A DNA stretch of 64,000 nt from Anagrus nilaparvatae. Lineage: Eukaryota; Arthropoda; Insecta; Hymenoptera; Mymaridae. The number at the start of each line of letters is the position of its first letter. Positions within the stretch are counted from its first letter, which is position 1. The DNA lies in assembly GCA_022575985.1 (NCBI GenBank), contig JAKSXM010000231.1, forward strand, positions 8,496,501 through 8,560,500, read 5' to 3'. Shown piece by piece: positions 45,727 through 57,495 of the stretch. The translations under genes were made by a program, and so were the position numbers. The notes below the pieces were generated by a model. That model was not told the DNA's origin and ran no database searches. It saw only the letters and a list, made by a program, of their open reading frames with translations.

Positions 45727-46445
45727 GTAATAGACCTGACGGAATAAAAAGCAAATATTGAAAAATGTTAATTTATTTTAATTGTAGCTTATTATTTGAT
45801 GATTAAATGATCATTTTTTGGGAATTTTATTTAAAAAATTGTAAAAATTTTGAAATATTTGCTTAATTAAAATATCCATTTTTCCGGGAATTTAATTTAA
45901 AATAGAACAAAAGATGATTTTGAAATATTTACTAAGATTATTAATTTTTTTTAATGACTTTATTTAAATTTATTTAACTATATAATTATATCGGTTATCG
46001 GTATAATTATATCAGTTATCGGTCTGATGAAATAAAAAGCAAATATTTAAAAATGTTGATTTTTTTTTTATAGTGGCTCATTATCTGATATAATTAAAAT
46101 ATCCATTTTTTCGGGAATTTAAATTAAAAATTTATAAATATTGTATACATATATGTAAAGATAGAACAAAAGAATGGTTTTGTAATATTTACCTTATTAA
46201 AATTAACAGCTTTTAATTTACATTAAATTAAAATTATTTAAAATGGAATATCCCAAATTTCTTTCTCAATGGAGTCTCTGACAAAAATAAAACAGTGCTT
46301 TTATGTTTGTTTTCAACCCTATGACAATGACTTATTTAAAAAATAATCAAAATTGCGAAAGGATGCAAGGAGCGGTCGACCTGCGACTTGTGTGTGCCAA
46401 AAAATGGTGCACACAGATTTTGTTCTAATTAATAAAGCTGCGTAC
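45727..46445. repeat. Diverged repeat units, one arm of an outer inverted repeat
   Basis: AATAAAAAGCAAATATT occurs at about 45742 and 46030, and AATATCCATTTTTCCGGGAA-type phrases recur. The part from about 46070 to 46440 is matched in inverted orientation at about 63300-63680. Confidence 0.7.
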
Positions 46446-46705
46446 AGTATTTTTCTATAATTATTCTTTGTATTTGAATTGCAGAAAAAAATTCCAAAAA
46501 AATTGTTTTTGTTTGAAACGTCATTTTTTTAAGTAAGTAATATAGCTTAATATAAATTCAACTTCATTTTTTTTCTGTTATATATATTAATTAAAATTAA
46601 TTTTAATTAATATTTTTAACAGAAAAAACAATAACAGCTTAATAGCTTTAGTAGAAGTATATTTAGTATTTCCCCGTGATTAGTATATTTTATCATCAAA
46701 AAAAC

Positions 46706-46714
46706 TATAAAAGC
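46706..46714 (+). promoter_or_regulatory. TATA box of the lipase gene
   Basis: TATAAAAGC lies 124 bp upstream of the ATG. A TCAGT initiator-like phrase lies at about 46736, some 30 bp downstream of it. Confidence 0.6.
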
Positions 46715-46837
46715 AGTACTTAATTTATATTTTAATCAGTATTAATTGAACAAAAACTTAAGGCAGTTTATTTTAAATTTCAAGTCTCGCTTTTTTAATT
46801 ACCTTTTCTTACTCTTGCAATTACTTAGCTTATTAAA

Positions 46838-48816
46838 ATGGCCAAAATAAAATTTGCCTTATGTCTGTGTATTTGGGTTTTATTAGTAAACAGTAAGAAA
46901 ACTAATAATTTAATTATTGCTATTAAAATCAAAATTTGTTTAAACAATTATTGAGATGTATAATTTTCTTATTTAAGATTCAATTCAAGTTGGTGAAAAA
47001 AGAGCTTTGGCAAAAAAACTTATTAAATGTGCAACTGGTTGTATGTCTTCTTTAACTTTCGCTATGAATCGTAAGTAAAATATTCAAAACCATTCAAATA
47101 TTTATGCATATTTTAAACTCAGATATCCAATACATTAGTTCAAATTTTTCAATCAAAAATTGATAAGATATAATATTTTTTCTTGTACAATCCCAAAAAT
47201 AATTATCATTTAATAATTAAATTTACAAAAATTTTCAATTATATTTACAGAAATGAATGAACTTATATTTTACAATGACAATGGGGAACGCGTTAAAGCT
47301 GAAATATCAGGCAAACAATTAGTTGATTATGATACAAATGTCGACGATGGAGTAATATTTACGATGTTTACTCGAAACAATAGAGATCACGGTAAAAAAT
47401 TTGTACTTGATTCAAATAGTTTAAAATCATCGGGTTTCGTGCCATCAAAAAAAACCTTTATTGTTACTCATGGATGGTTAGGTTCAATTAGAAATCCAGC
47501 ATGTTTCCGTCCAAAAAATGGTGATTATTTTTTTATTAAAAATTTTTTTTAATTATAAAAAATGTTTGTAACAAAAAATTTTTTAGCATATCTCGAAAAC
47601 GGAGATTATAATGTGATTGTTGTCGATTGGAGTAAATTTGCTATAAACTCAGACTATTTATACTCAGCATCTCATACACTAAATGTAGGAAAAAGGATTG
47701 CACAAGCTATTGACTTTTTAGTTTCGAATGGAATGAATCCTAACACTTTAACCGTTGTTGGTCATTCCCTTGGAGCTCATGTTGCAGGTTTAGCTGCCTA
47801 TTCAATCAACAGTCAATTACGTTGTAGGTAAGGGTTTGTCTTTTTTATCTTCATTAATACTTTATTCTTTGTGAATAATGGCGTCACACAAAACAATTTC
47901 TAGTTATGTTTCACGGGCGTTCAATTTTCATCCCTATTGCGTATACTATATTTTTTCTACTTGGTCGAAAGTGCGTTTATGTAAATCACATAAAATTCAT
48001 AAATTTCCGGCTAACCTTTATAAAGATTATTTGTTTTTTTATTTTGGCGACTTACGTTAAGCATACAGTACCCCGAACAAAGCAAGTTTTCTGTAAAATT
48101 CTATAATATAAATTTCTATAAAAAATTTCTATAAAATAAAATTAAAAAAAAATAAATAAAAAAATAAACTTTTAATTATAACTCATTTCCACAAGAACCG
48201 TTCAAAAGATTTTATTGATTTTATGAAGAATAAATTGATATCCCAATGTAAATTTTCTCGAAAAATTAGAATTTTTGGTTAGATTTTAATTTGATCACGT
48301 TGCTTGGAGGAAAATTTGAAAATTTTGAATTATAATTTTTGAATTAGTTTTCGATAGCTGCTCGAAATGAAATAGCCTATATAAATGGTTTGTTCGTATG
48401 TAATTTGTACTTATTTTTATTTTTTTACAGGTTTAGATCCAGCTTTAATTTTGTTTGAAAATGTTGGATCTGATAGAAGGTTATCAAAGGAGAGTGCAAG
48501 ATACGTTGAAGTAATACATACTCAAGGCGGCCTCATGGGTACTATGGAACCACTCGGTCACGCTGATTTTTATCCAAATGGTGGAGCACGTCAGCCTCAT
48601 TGCTGTGTAATAAAGTCGCATTTCCGTGCTGTAAAGTTTTTCGCTGAATCCATTAATAGTAGAATTGGATTTTATGGCAAGAAATGTACTAATTTATCAT
48701 TTGAAGACTGTAATGGCCCTACCTTACTAATGGGTGGAATTAAGGAAAGCCTAACTGATAATGGAATATTTAGCCTAAAGACAAACTCGAATTCACCTTT
48801 CGCTAGAGGAATTTAA
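46838..48816 (+). CDS. Secreted lipase / phospholipase A1-like protein (pancreatic lipase family)
   Basis: Exons 46838-46892, 46978-47070, 47251-47520, 47587-47823 and 48431-48816 join in frame to about 346 residues, normal for insect members of PF00151. The signal peptide is MAKIKFALCLCIWVLLVNS. THGWLGS precedes the oxyanion region, DYNVIVVDWS is the typical strand, GHSLGAH holds the nucleophile Ser, LDPAL the Asp, and SHFRAVKFFAES the catalytic His; HADFYPNGGARQPHC is also typical. It would hydrolyse ester bonds of phospholipids or acylglycerols outside the cell. Oddity: the strong donor GTAAGG at 47828 puts the last exon out of frame, while a weaker GTAGGT at 47824 keeps it in frame but gives CLDPA instead of GLDPA and a loop about six residues short. 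A missed small exon or a mutation is possible. Some wasp venoms contain such enzymes; that role is inference. Confidence 0.88.
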
Positions 48817-48839
48817 TTATGTCCAGGAAGGGGATATAT

Positions 48840-49440
48840 GGCAGGCAAAAAATTTTCATTTATATCATATAATATGAAGATACGAAATCAAAAAAATCCA
48901 TATATATGGGAAAAATTCACGGATTTAAATATGAGTCATACTAAATTCATATAAAGATGATTTTTATACAAAGATGATTCATAGAATATGATATGAAAAT
49001 GAAAATGATATGAAAAATATATGAAGCTCATATGGAGGGTATAATATGAATATGATAATCACGAATTTCATATAGACTTCATGTATAAACTTAATGGCAA
49101 GAACTTTATTTTCAGGTTGATATCAGCTTATTATTCAAGAAATTCTAAAAGAAGGGCTAATATGACCTAAATCAAAATCTTTACCATGAAGTTCATATAT
49201 AAAATTCATATGAAATTCGAGCTTATCAAATCCATCTGAGCATTATATGAACCACACATGGTCTTCATATATTTTTCATATATTTTCATATTTATATCTA
49301 TTTCATATTGAATTCCATGTATGATCATATTTTATTCCATATTAGTATGAGTCACATATCTATCATATTAGTATGAATTTTTTTTCATATCATATATGAA
49401 AAAGACAGATATGAATATCCAAAACTTATCTTTGGTTGTC
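48840..49440. repeat. TTCATAT/ATATGAA-rich palindromic stretch
   Basis: Dozens of ATATGAA, TTCATAT and CATATGAA words on both strands fill the region directly downstream of the lipase stop, interrupted by less regular sequence. No long frame is present. Confidence 0.75.
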
Positions 49441-49920
49441 ATATTTTTACAACTCTGATTATGTCTCACATTAAATATAATCTGTTTTTTTGTTCTTGTT
49501 TTCTGTAAGTTTTTGTATAATAAATATGTAGATATTAGATAATTTTATTTTTTATTTCATATATTCATATTGAATAAGTTTGTTTTTTATTTATCTAATA
49601 AAAATATTTTTCCTAATAAATAAATTCATATAAATAGCAATTTTTTTTTTTTTAAGGAATAATTTGCACTAAAACTCGTGTCAAAAAACCTCTGAGAAAA
49701 ACAAAATTTAGGGAAAAAATTTAAAATTTTATGGTGTTTGCGACCACCAACTTCTGAGGTCAATATCTTAAAACCATTAAAGTTTTTTTAAAAAATAAAA
49801 AAAACAGATAAACTTATTTCTTTAAAGTTTAATTTAAATTAACTTTCATAGATTTTTATCCATTCAATGTTGCATCTCAAAAAAATCGAAAATAATGAAT
49901 TTTGGGTAATCTTTCATTGT

Positions 49921-50623
49921 AAGGATGAATCAGGTGGATAGAAATAGCATTTTTGGGTAAAAATTTCTGGAGATCGAAACTTCTGGAATGTTTAATATTT
50001 TTAACCATTGATCATGTTATGTGTTTCTTAAAATTAAAAAAATAATTTTGAAAATTTATTGACCACTGACGGAGATATTAGCGCTTGAAATTTCATTAAT
50101 TTTTGAGGTACTAAATTAATCAAGACTTTTTTTTATAAATAATCTGATTTTAAAAATCTTTGAGTATAATATTTAGGACATTATTTAGCATTGATTAACT
50201 AAAAAAAATTTTGATTTTCTAAGTTTCGCCGCGAATAAATTAATTTTTGAAAAAATTTAGGTTAGGCCAAAAATCAAAAAACTTGAAATATATTTCACAT
50301 TATTGTTAAAAATTGGCACGCCTAAAAATTGAGATTTTTTTTTTAGTAAATCGATGCTAAATAATGCCCTAAATATTATATTCAAAGATTTTTAAAATTA
50401 GATTATTTATAAAAAAGTCTTGATTAATTAAGTACCTCAAAAATTAATGAAATTTCAAGCGCTAATATCTCCGTCTGTAGTCAATAAATTTTCAAAAATT
50501 TTTTTTAAATTTTAAGAGACACATAACATGATCAATGGCTAAAAATATTAAACATTCCAGAAGTTTCGATCTCCAGAAATTTTTATCCAAAAAATGCTAT
50601 TTCTATCCACCTGATTCTACCTT
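49921..50623. mobile_element. Foldback element, about 703 bp, arms of about 295 bp
   Basis: AAGGATGAATCAGGTGGATA at the left mirrors TATCCACCTGATTCTACCTT at the right. Matching continues through GAAACTTCTGGAATGTTTAA, TGATCATGTTATGTGT, CGGAGATATTAGCGCTTGAA and AATATTTAGG to a spacer at about 50216-50328. Confidence 0.85.
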
Positions 50624-50628
50624 AATAA

Positions 50629-51360
50629 ATATGGCTCAATTTAAACCAAACCGGTGTAAGATGCATGGTCGGGTCTTCAAATCGGCTCCAAAGTATTTTT
50701 TCCCGAAAGTACTACTTCCTTTAAATTTCGCCGTTTTAATACAAAAACTCTTAAAAACATAAAAAAATATATCCTTATGTAAAATTTCCCGCGGAATTCA
50801 AATTTTTGTTCAGATTTTTAATTGGTCACGTGATTTGGCGGAAAATTTGAAATATGTAAAAAACGAAGTTTTAAAGCTGCTTTATTTTGATCTAGAGCTC
50901 TCAAAACGCAATAACCCAGTGATTTATCTTTTTCATCATAAAATTTGTAGTGTCAGAAGTATTTTGAAACCTACTAGAGGATTTTTTATTTATATAATTT
51001 TGAGAAATACAAATTTTAAAAAAAGGGGGTTTTAGCGATATTTTAGCGATTTTTCGGGCACGCGCAGCTCATTTTTGGCTCCAGAATTGTATTCTACGGG
51101 AAATTTTCTATCCGGGCCTAAGAGGATAAAATTTTCATGTAAATGTGTGTTTTTTACAAAAAAAATAAGAAAAATTTTTTCTCATTTTTTTTACTTTTTT
51201 TATAAAAGTCTAAAACACAAAAATGGCCGCCAAAAATCGAGGACTGAACTTTATAAGCTAAAAATTGACGTGGAGGCTTATTTTTAGTAGTACTTGGAGC
51301 CGATTTGAAGAACCGATCATGCATCTTATACCGGTATGGTTTAAATTGAGCCATAAAGGA
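50629..51360. repeat. Second inverted repeat with 75-bp arms
   Basis: TATGGCTCAATTTAAACCA, AAGATGCATG and TTCAAATCGGCTCCAA at 50629-50690 mirror 51288-51355. The interior (about 600 bp) holds only fortuitous frames. Together with the adjoining foldback it may be one nested or composite repeat. Confidence 0.7.
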
Positions 51361-51937
51361 TATATTTATTTTAACAAGGCTTATAATAGCTTGTATCTTT
51401 TTTGTACAAATATTTGTATGTATTGGTTCTCTTAGACTTTTTATGTGTAATTAATAAATAAATAATTAAATAAAGAAACCCAAAAAGTGTATGATGCGAA
51501 AATTCTGAATGTGTGAGAAGAGGACAATATTTTTAAAGTTCAATAAAAATTTTTAAGTTTTGAATTACTAATTTTTTCTTTATAGAATTATTTTTACAAT
51601 AAATTGACAACGAAGACATTCAGTCTTAATTTTGAAGGATAAAAACTCTACAATTTAAATATTTTACAAAAACTTTTTTTTATTTACTTGAATAAATAAA
51701 AATAAAACTCGTTAACTCATTGAAAAATATTAAGTGAATAATATATAATTTTCTCCGTTGAGAAACGATCTTATACTAAGCTGAGTCCCTGTCCCTGTAA
51801 AACAATGTGCCCAAGTGCTATAGAATATTTCACGCTAATGAACATAATGCATATATAATAATTAAGATTATACCTAATTTATTTGAATTAATTCTAACAT
51901 ACAAGCTTTGAAGATATCATGAACAATAATTTTGAAA
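51361..51937. other. Gene-free stretch, 3' flank of the minus-strand secreted-protein gene
   Basis: Nothing coding seen. TTACAATAAATTGACAACGA and GACATTCAG near 51600 match the 3' flank of the right-hand gene (about 61060-61095) in inverted orientation, so the duplication extends past the stop codons. Confidence 0.55.
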
Positions 51938-52926
51938 TTATAAACCTTGTGCTAACATGCAGATTAACCTTTTTTTAATGCTTATTAATAAATTTAAAAA
52001 TGACATCCCTGATAATGGTGCATTTCCTGCTATTATCTTTTCCAATAGACTGATATTTAAGGTCTGGTTATCCCCTGATGTAGCCCCTTCACTAGACGAA
52101 CCTCCATTGGCTTTTATTATTTGGCTAATTTTATCTATTAGCATTGTAATTTTTTCTTTTCCCGAACCAGGTTCGATTCTGGACGGTGGGATGATTGCAT
52201 CTATTCCCATTCGAGCTGTTTTGCGGACCATTGATAAACAGGGCGGCAGTGGTACTAGGCGATCAACCTTATTTCGAACAATTGTTCTATAATTCTGAGG
52301 TCTTCCTTGAGTCCCAGTAGGAAGCGCATTCAGAAGATCCAAAAACTGTTTAATTAATTGTTTAATTTCTTCTGAATCAGAAGTTGACGATGGATTTCCA
52401 GAAACAACCTAAAAATATTTTAAAAAATTATTATTTTGCACTAGTTAAATTTAATAACGCAACTCCTCTTTTTTTTCTATAACTTTCTTTTTACTGGTTC
52501 TTAAAAATGCTTTTTTTTCATTAAAAATGAAAACATTATGCGACAATTGGACAAAACTTTCATTTGAGAATCAACATACTAAATATTAAAGTTCGATATA
52601 GTAATTAATGAAAAATTGTAATTGTAAATATAAAGTCAGATATGACTACACAATGACCAGCAACTGGCAATTCAAGCTCATTTGCTATTAAGTTGTCAAA
52701 GTGTTGATGAATTTTATAAGGTTGTATTAAGAAACGCTAAGCAATATCAACCTCGATATCAACTAGCAGATTTTGCTTATGATAAAAATTAATTTTTCTG
52801 GGATTGAAAATATGCAGATAATTTTTCTTATATTTTTTAAAATCTACTAAAAAATAATTTTAAAAAGTTTCTACTTACATAGCCGCTAAGCAAAGCTGCG
52901 AAAAGAAGCAAAGCGTTTAACTTCAT
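51938..52926 (-). CDS. Small secreted protein, left copy of inverted pair
   Basis: Two exons: 52926-52879 (signal peptide MKLNALLLFAALLSGY) and 52408-51938, joined at phase 0 over a 470-bp intron, giving 172 residues. The mature part has an acidic start (STSDSEEIKQLIKQF), a basic, Pro-containing core with LNALPTGTQGRPQNYR and VDRLVPLPPCLSMVRKTAR, then IIPPSRIEPGSGKEK, and a hydrophobic C-terminal segment. Two Cys remain in the mature protein, one in the core and one near the C-terminus. I do not recognise the family. A TATA box (TATAAAAAG, minus strand) lies about 70 bp upstream of the ATG. The right-hand copy is at 60052-60971. A long open frame antisense to exon two is a shadow. A secreted effector or venom product is one possibility. 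Confidence 0.8.
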
Positions 52927-52993
52927 ATTTTTCTTAGATACGTGTTTCTTTACTCGTAAGCCAAGTCTTACGTTTTGGGAACTAATGGAAAGG

Positions 52994-53003
52994 CTTTTTA
53001 TAC
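52994..53003 (-). promoter_or_regulatory. TATA box of the left secreted-protein gene
   Basis: TATAAAAAGCC on the minus strand, conserved at the matching place in the right copy. Confidence 0.65.
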
Positions 53004-53412
53004 AGTGTTTCACTTGCGCAAGAAAAGTTTCAATTATCTTATCAAGAATTTTTATTCCTGAATAAACTTATTTGCATTGTACCGGTAAAGTTCTTTGAAA
53101 TATTGATAATTTTATTTATTAATATTATTTAGAATAACCCACCGATACAGAATGTCGTAACTGTGCCAAGAAAATTCTAAAATTTTAAAAATCAAAGATT
53201 AATTTTTCAGGTTTTATTAAAATTTTTTGTCGTATAATATACTTTTATAACTAATTGTACAAAAGAAATTTTTTGATTATTTGCAACAAGGTTTCATAAA
53301 GAAATGTGGAAATGCATATTTTTTATAAGCAGGCTATGAATTTCGATATGATGCTAGTATTTGGAAAAATAGAAACATCGGATGGTAAAATAAACAAAAA
53401 GTTTTACTACAT

Positions 53413-53866
53413 TAAGAATAGTATATTACGAGCCCGTGCCCAGAAAAGTAAAGAATGGCTCAAATCGCACGTAAATTACCTTCCGAGGCGAAGCCGAGGT
53501 TGCTAAACTGCGATTTGGGCTATTCTTTATTTATGGACAAGGGTCGTATACGATTTTTCTTCGTCAGTGGCGAGAAAACGCGTCTTTTCCGGTCGCGCAG
53601 CGGCCGAGAAATACGTGCTTTCTGGCCACTGACCAGAAAAGGAATTTTTCTTGTCAGTGGCCAGAAAGCACGTATTTACCGGCCGCAGCGCGATTCGAAA
53701 ATATGTAATTTCCAGCCACTGACGAAGAAAAATTATGTTTTGGCCTCGGCCGTAAAAAAAGAATGTCCCAGATCGCAATTTGCCATCCTCGGCTTCGCCT
53801 CGGATTGCAATTTACGTGCGATCTGGGCCATTCTTTATTTTTGCGGCCTAGGATAAAAATATACTA
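53413..53866. mobile_element. MITE with nested palindromes, about 454 bp
   Basis: AATAGTATATTACGAG with AAAGAATGGC, AATCGCACGTAAATT at the left mirrors AATTTACGTGCGAT, GCCATTCTTTA and AATATACTATT at the right. Inside, TGCTTTCTGGCCACTGACC mirrors GTCAGTGGCCAGAAAGCA. The 133-codon open frame across it (53455-53856) is a by-product of these GC-rich palindromes. A partial copy is at 35.5 kb. Confidence 0.82.
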
Positions 53867-53869
53867 TTA

Positions 53870-56800
53870 ATAAAATAGTAGGGGAGAAGCGGATCGAAGA
53901 ATAATTCAAGCTCATGGTTCAGAGTTACAACTGTTTAAAGCCGAGAAAATGGAAATCTAAAAACTGAAAAAGTTGTTGCATTGCAATCACTTTGGAACTC
54001 AGAAAAACCAATGAAAACAAAGCATCAAAAAAGTACCTTCCACAATGTTCCTCGTGCTCTAACTATATGCCCTATCAAAAAATTTTAGTATTTTCTTTTT
54101 AAGTCCTTTTTTATAAAAGTTTCAGAAGATTTTTTTCCCAAAGTATAAATTTTCCTGAAACTTTTTTTCCCGTTGAAAAAAATTAAAAGAATTTTTTAAA
54201 ATAGGTAAATGCGCGATATTTTGTAAATAATAATTGAAAAGTATACAAAATTTTAACAATTTGGAAAACCGAAAATTTGTATTTCTTTATACGAAAATTT
54301 ATGTTTATAATTTATATGATTATAATTTAAAACTAAAAATTTGGACCTATATATACTAAAAAATGATATTGTAATTAACTTCAGTTCATAGAAACTTTGT
54401 TTTTTGTTAAACTTGAGAATTTAAAAGAGAATTATTTTGTTTTAATTAATTGTTTTGTAAAAAAATCTTTTTCAACAATATTTTATATGAATTAATTTAT
54501 TGAGAAAAATAAATTTATAGAAAAAAAAAATTGAAAAATATTGTTTATTTTAAAATAAAAAAAGGTAATGGGAAAATAAACTTTTTGTGAAAATCGGAGT
54601 GGGAAACTTTTTTTGGAATTGTTGTCTCCATACCCAGAAATCAAATTAGAATTTTCATTTGGTTATAGGAAAAACCTGAAAATGAAAAATTATGAAAATT
54701 CGTTTTTTGAGTTTTTACTTGCTTGCTGTAACTGTTTACCAATAAAAAGTTTATGGGAAAACAAAAATTTTAACTCTAATAAGAAAAAGATAAAAATATC
54801 ACTTTTGGCGGAATTCGTATTTTGCGTTTTCAAACCAGTTTTTCCTTCTTTTTCCATCTTTCTTTGGCATTTTTTCGAAAAACTTATATCAATATCGTAT
54901 TGAACCGGAAAGTTTACCTACCGCCTATTCTAGAAAATTATTTAATAGCACTTATTGCAGCGTGAAAAAATTGAAATCACAAAGTTAATTCAGAAATTTG
55001 AAAATATTTAAAAATCGAAAAACAGCTGTTACTTTGAAACTCAATCAACTCGGTTTTTTGAATCGCAGAATTTCACCTTCCTTGAGTAAAGTTTCACTTA
55101 AAATTACTCATTTATTATAGAGTGAAGCTCCACCTTATAGGATGCAAAAATCGACAAGTAATATGTCGATTTTTTTTTAGTGGACAATTTTGACCCAAAA
55201 TATTAAGTTTTTGGTTGATTTTATCGTAAGTTTCACATCAAATTCTAAAAATGAAGACTTTTTTACACTGGGATACATTTTTAAATATATAAATTTTGGT
55301 TTTAAAATTATTTTAGTATTCAAAAACAAATCGAGACGTGATAAGCTCTTAAGCTTTAACCGTAATATAATGGCAGCGTAAAATATGATTGCGTAAAATA
55401 TTTTATGCAAATAAAATTTTTAAATATTAATACCATACAGTTTGGGATTATACCTAGTTTAGCGAAAATGTAATTCTATCAATATGGGTTCTGTGCGTAA
55501 TTGCATTATCATTGAATTTTATCATTTTTATACATCGATCAGTTTGAGAAATTGATTAGAAACTCATAAATAATAAGTTTTTGATTCTTTTTTAGTAAAA
55601 AAGAAATTAGAGATATTATATTTTTAATCAAAGAAAATCTGGGGTCAAAAGTAGCTGGAAAATAGGGCATGAAAAGAACAAGATCTACGTTCTACCCCAT
55701 TTTAAGATTGGAATTTAATAATTACAAGCCCAAATCATTTTCTAAAATGGTCCCTAAGGAGTTTTCTCTGTACCTCCTGTATCCGCCATTGCTAAGTAGA
55801 TTAACTGCTAATGATTAGTGATTAGACTTAGATTAAGATTAATGATTAACTGCTTGGTATTTTGATTAAAAATTAAAATTTTGAAAATATTATTGGATTT
55901 TTGGTTTACTAACTGTAACAAAGAGAATTTAAGTTAAAAAGTAAAAAGATAAAATATTTTGCAAACCAATAATTATTAACCTTCAAAAATAAATAATGTA
56001 TGGTAATTTGAAACTTGCAGCAAATTTTTGAGATCTATAAAACCCATTTTCGTCAAAAGTTGCAATTTTGAATGTAATTTGAAAATTGGCTATTTTTAGC
56101 CAAGAATGGCCAGTTGAGAATCAGCGGTGAAAATTGCGGCTTCTTAAAAAGTGAGTTTAATGCCAAAATATTGAGAACATAAAGAAGGGTTTTCGTTAAC
56201 TTGTGAGTTCACAGCAAAATTACCAAAAAACTAGAAGTCCCAATGGAACAAACGGAGGTTATCAGGGTTGTTTTTTCAACATATTAAAGCCATCCATAAC
56301 TATAAGTTGTAATTTGGTTTCCTAAAGGTAGCGATCTCTCTTTGTTAGGGAAAGCAAAGTAATGATTGCCGCTCGCTTTTTTCGCAACCTCGTTTATTTT
56401 TTGCAGAATGGTAGTTAAGCAAAGTTTTTTGTGTAAAATCTTTGTTATATATATTCATTTTACAAGATTCAACAAAAAAAATTGTCTTTCAGGGGTGGAA
56501 GATAGGGGTATCCATCCTCCATTTTTTTATTTACTAAAGAACAATGATAAGAAAAGCCATTTTTCATACCGCAAAAATTATGAAAAAATTTAAACATAAA
56601 ATGTAATAATTTTGTTTTCTCTTTTGTTAAATTTAAGGGTAGTTTAAATCTATTTTGAATCCCCACAGTCAGGGATCAGAAGAATCAGTAAATTATATAG
56701 TTATAAGTTAAAATACGATAAAACATTATCAAATACAAAATTAAAAAAAAAAAAAAAAACATTCTTATTTTTATAAATAAGAAAATAATAAAAAATAATT

Positions 56801-57469
56801 TTCTACATTAAACAAAAATATTACATCGCGTTTTTCCAATTTTTTTCTACTAAATTTTCTACCTTCAATTTTAATTTGCTCTTATATTTTTTTTTGATAA
56901 AGAATTAAATAAACTCAATATTTAGTTGGATACTCTTAAAATATAGCATTCATGTGATCGTCAGTTCCAAAATATTTCGAAAAAATCCATAAGAAGGGTA
57001 GTTTCTGCTGTGTTCTCCTATTCTCTAATCATTAATTGAATTCAGGCACTCTCACACAGCATTATGTCTCTCTAATATTATTTTAGTAATCAAGTGGATT
57101 GAGGAGTATTAAAGTTGAGCGGTTTTTTTTTTAATTAATTTTGGAAAAAGTAAGTAATAACAAAGATTCTGCAAAAATTTATATTTTGAGATCTGTTCAG
57201 TAAACACATAACGAGGATGCAAAAAACGGTGAATTTTCTATCTATTTTTCGGTAAATCTTTTTTTTCTAACTATTATTAACCTAATTATATATCTATAAT
57301 TTTTTATTAAACTGAATCTAATGAAAACTTTCAAAACCCCAAAATTAACAAATTACTGAAACTTTTTTCTAACATGATCAGCTTCGCTCTACCTGTCTTT
57401 GACGGTATCTAGTAATTTTAGTTGCTAAAAGGTATAGTATTTTCCTGATGCGTGTTCCCAGAGTTACTT
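53870..57469. other. Gene-free stretch between the inverted gene copies
   Basis: No domain found in any frame. ATTATAGAGTGAAGCT with TATAGGATGCAAAAATCGAC at about 55117-55160 is matched in inverted orientation at about 62998-63040. A 62-87 codon frame at 54613-54903 (Phe/Lys-rich) has no signature. Confidence 0.45.
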
Positions 57470-57495
57470 AACTTTATTTCCGTAAATATTTTAAA

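Noticed and set aside
47878..48106. 60- and 66-codon frames inside the lipase intron
   Set aside because: They do not resemble the lipase family and have no splice fit. They were checked as a missing exon before LDPAL and failed.
51957..52292. 111-codon open frame antisense to the left secreted-protein exon, also present at 60629-60964
   Set aside because: It is the mirror of a conserved coding exon in both gene copies. Conservation of the sense frame explains it, and it has no start context or splice support.
53455..53856. 133-codon frame
   Set aside because: It lies wholly within the palindromic MITE and is made of its inverted blocks.
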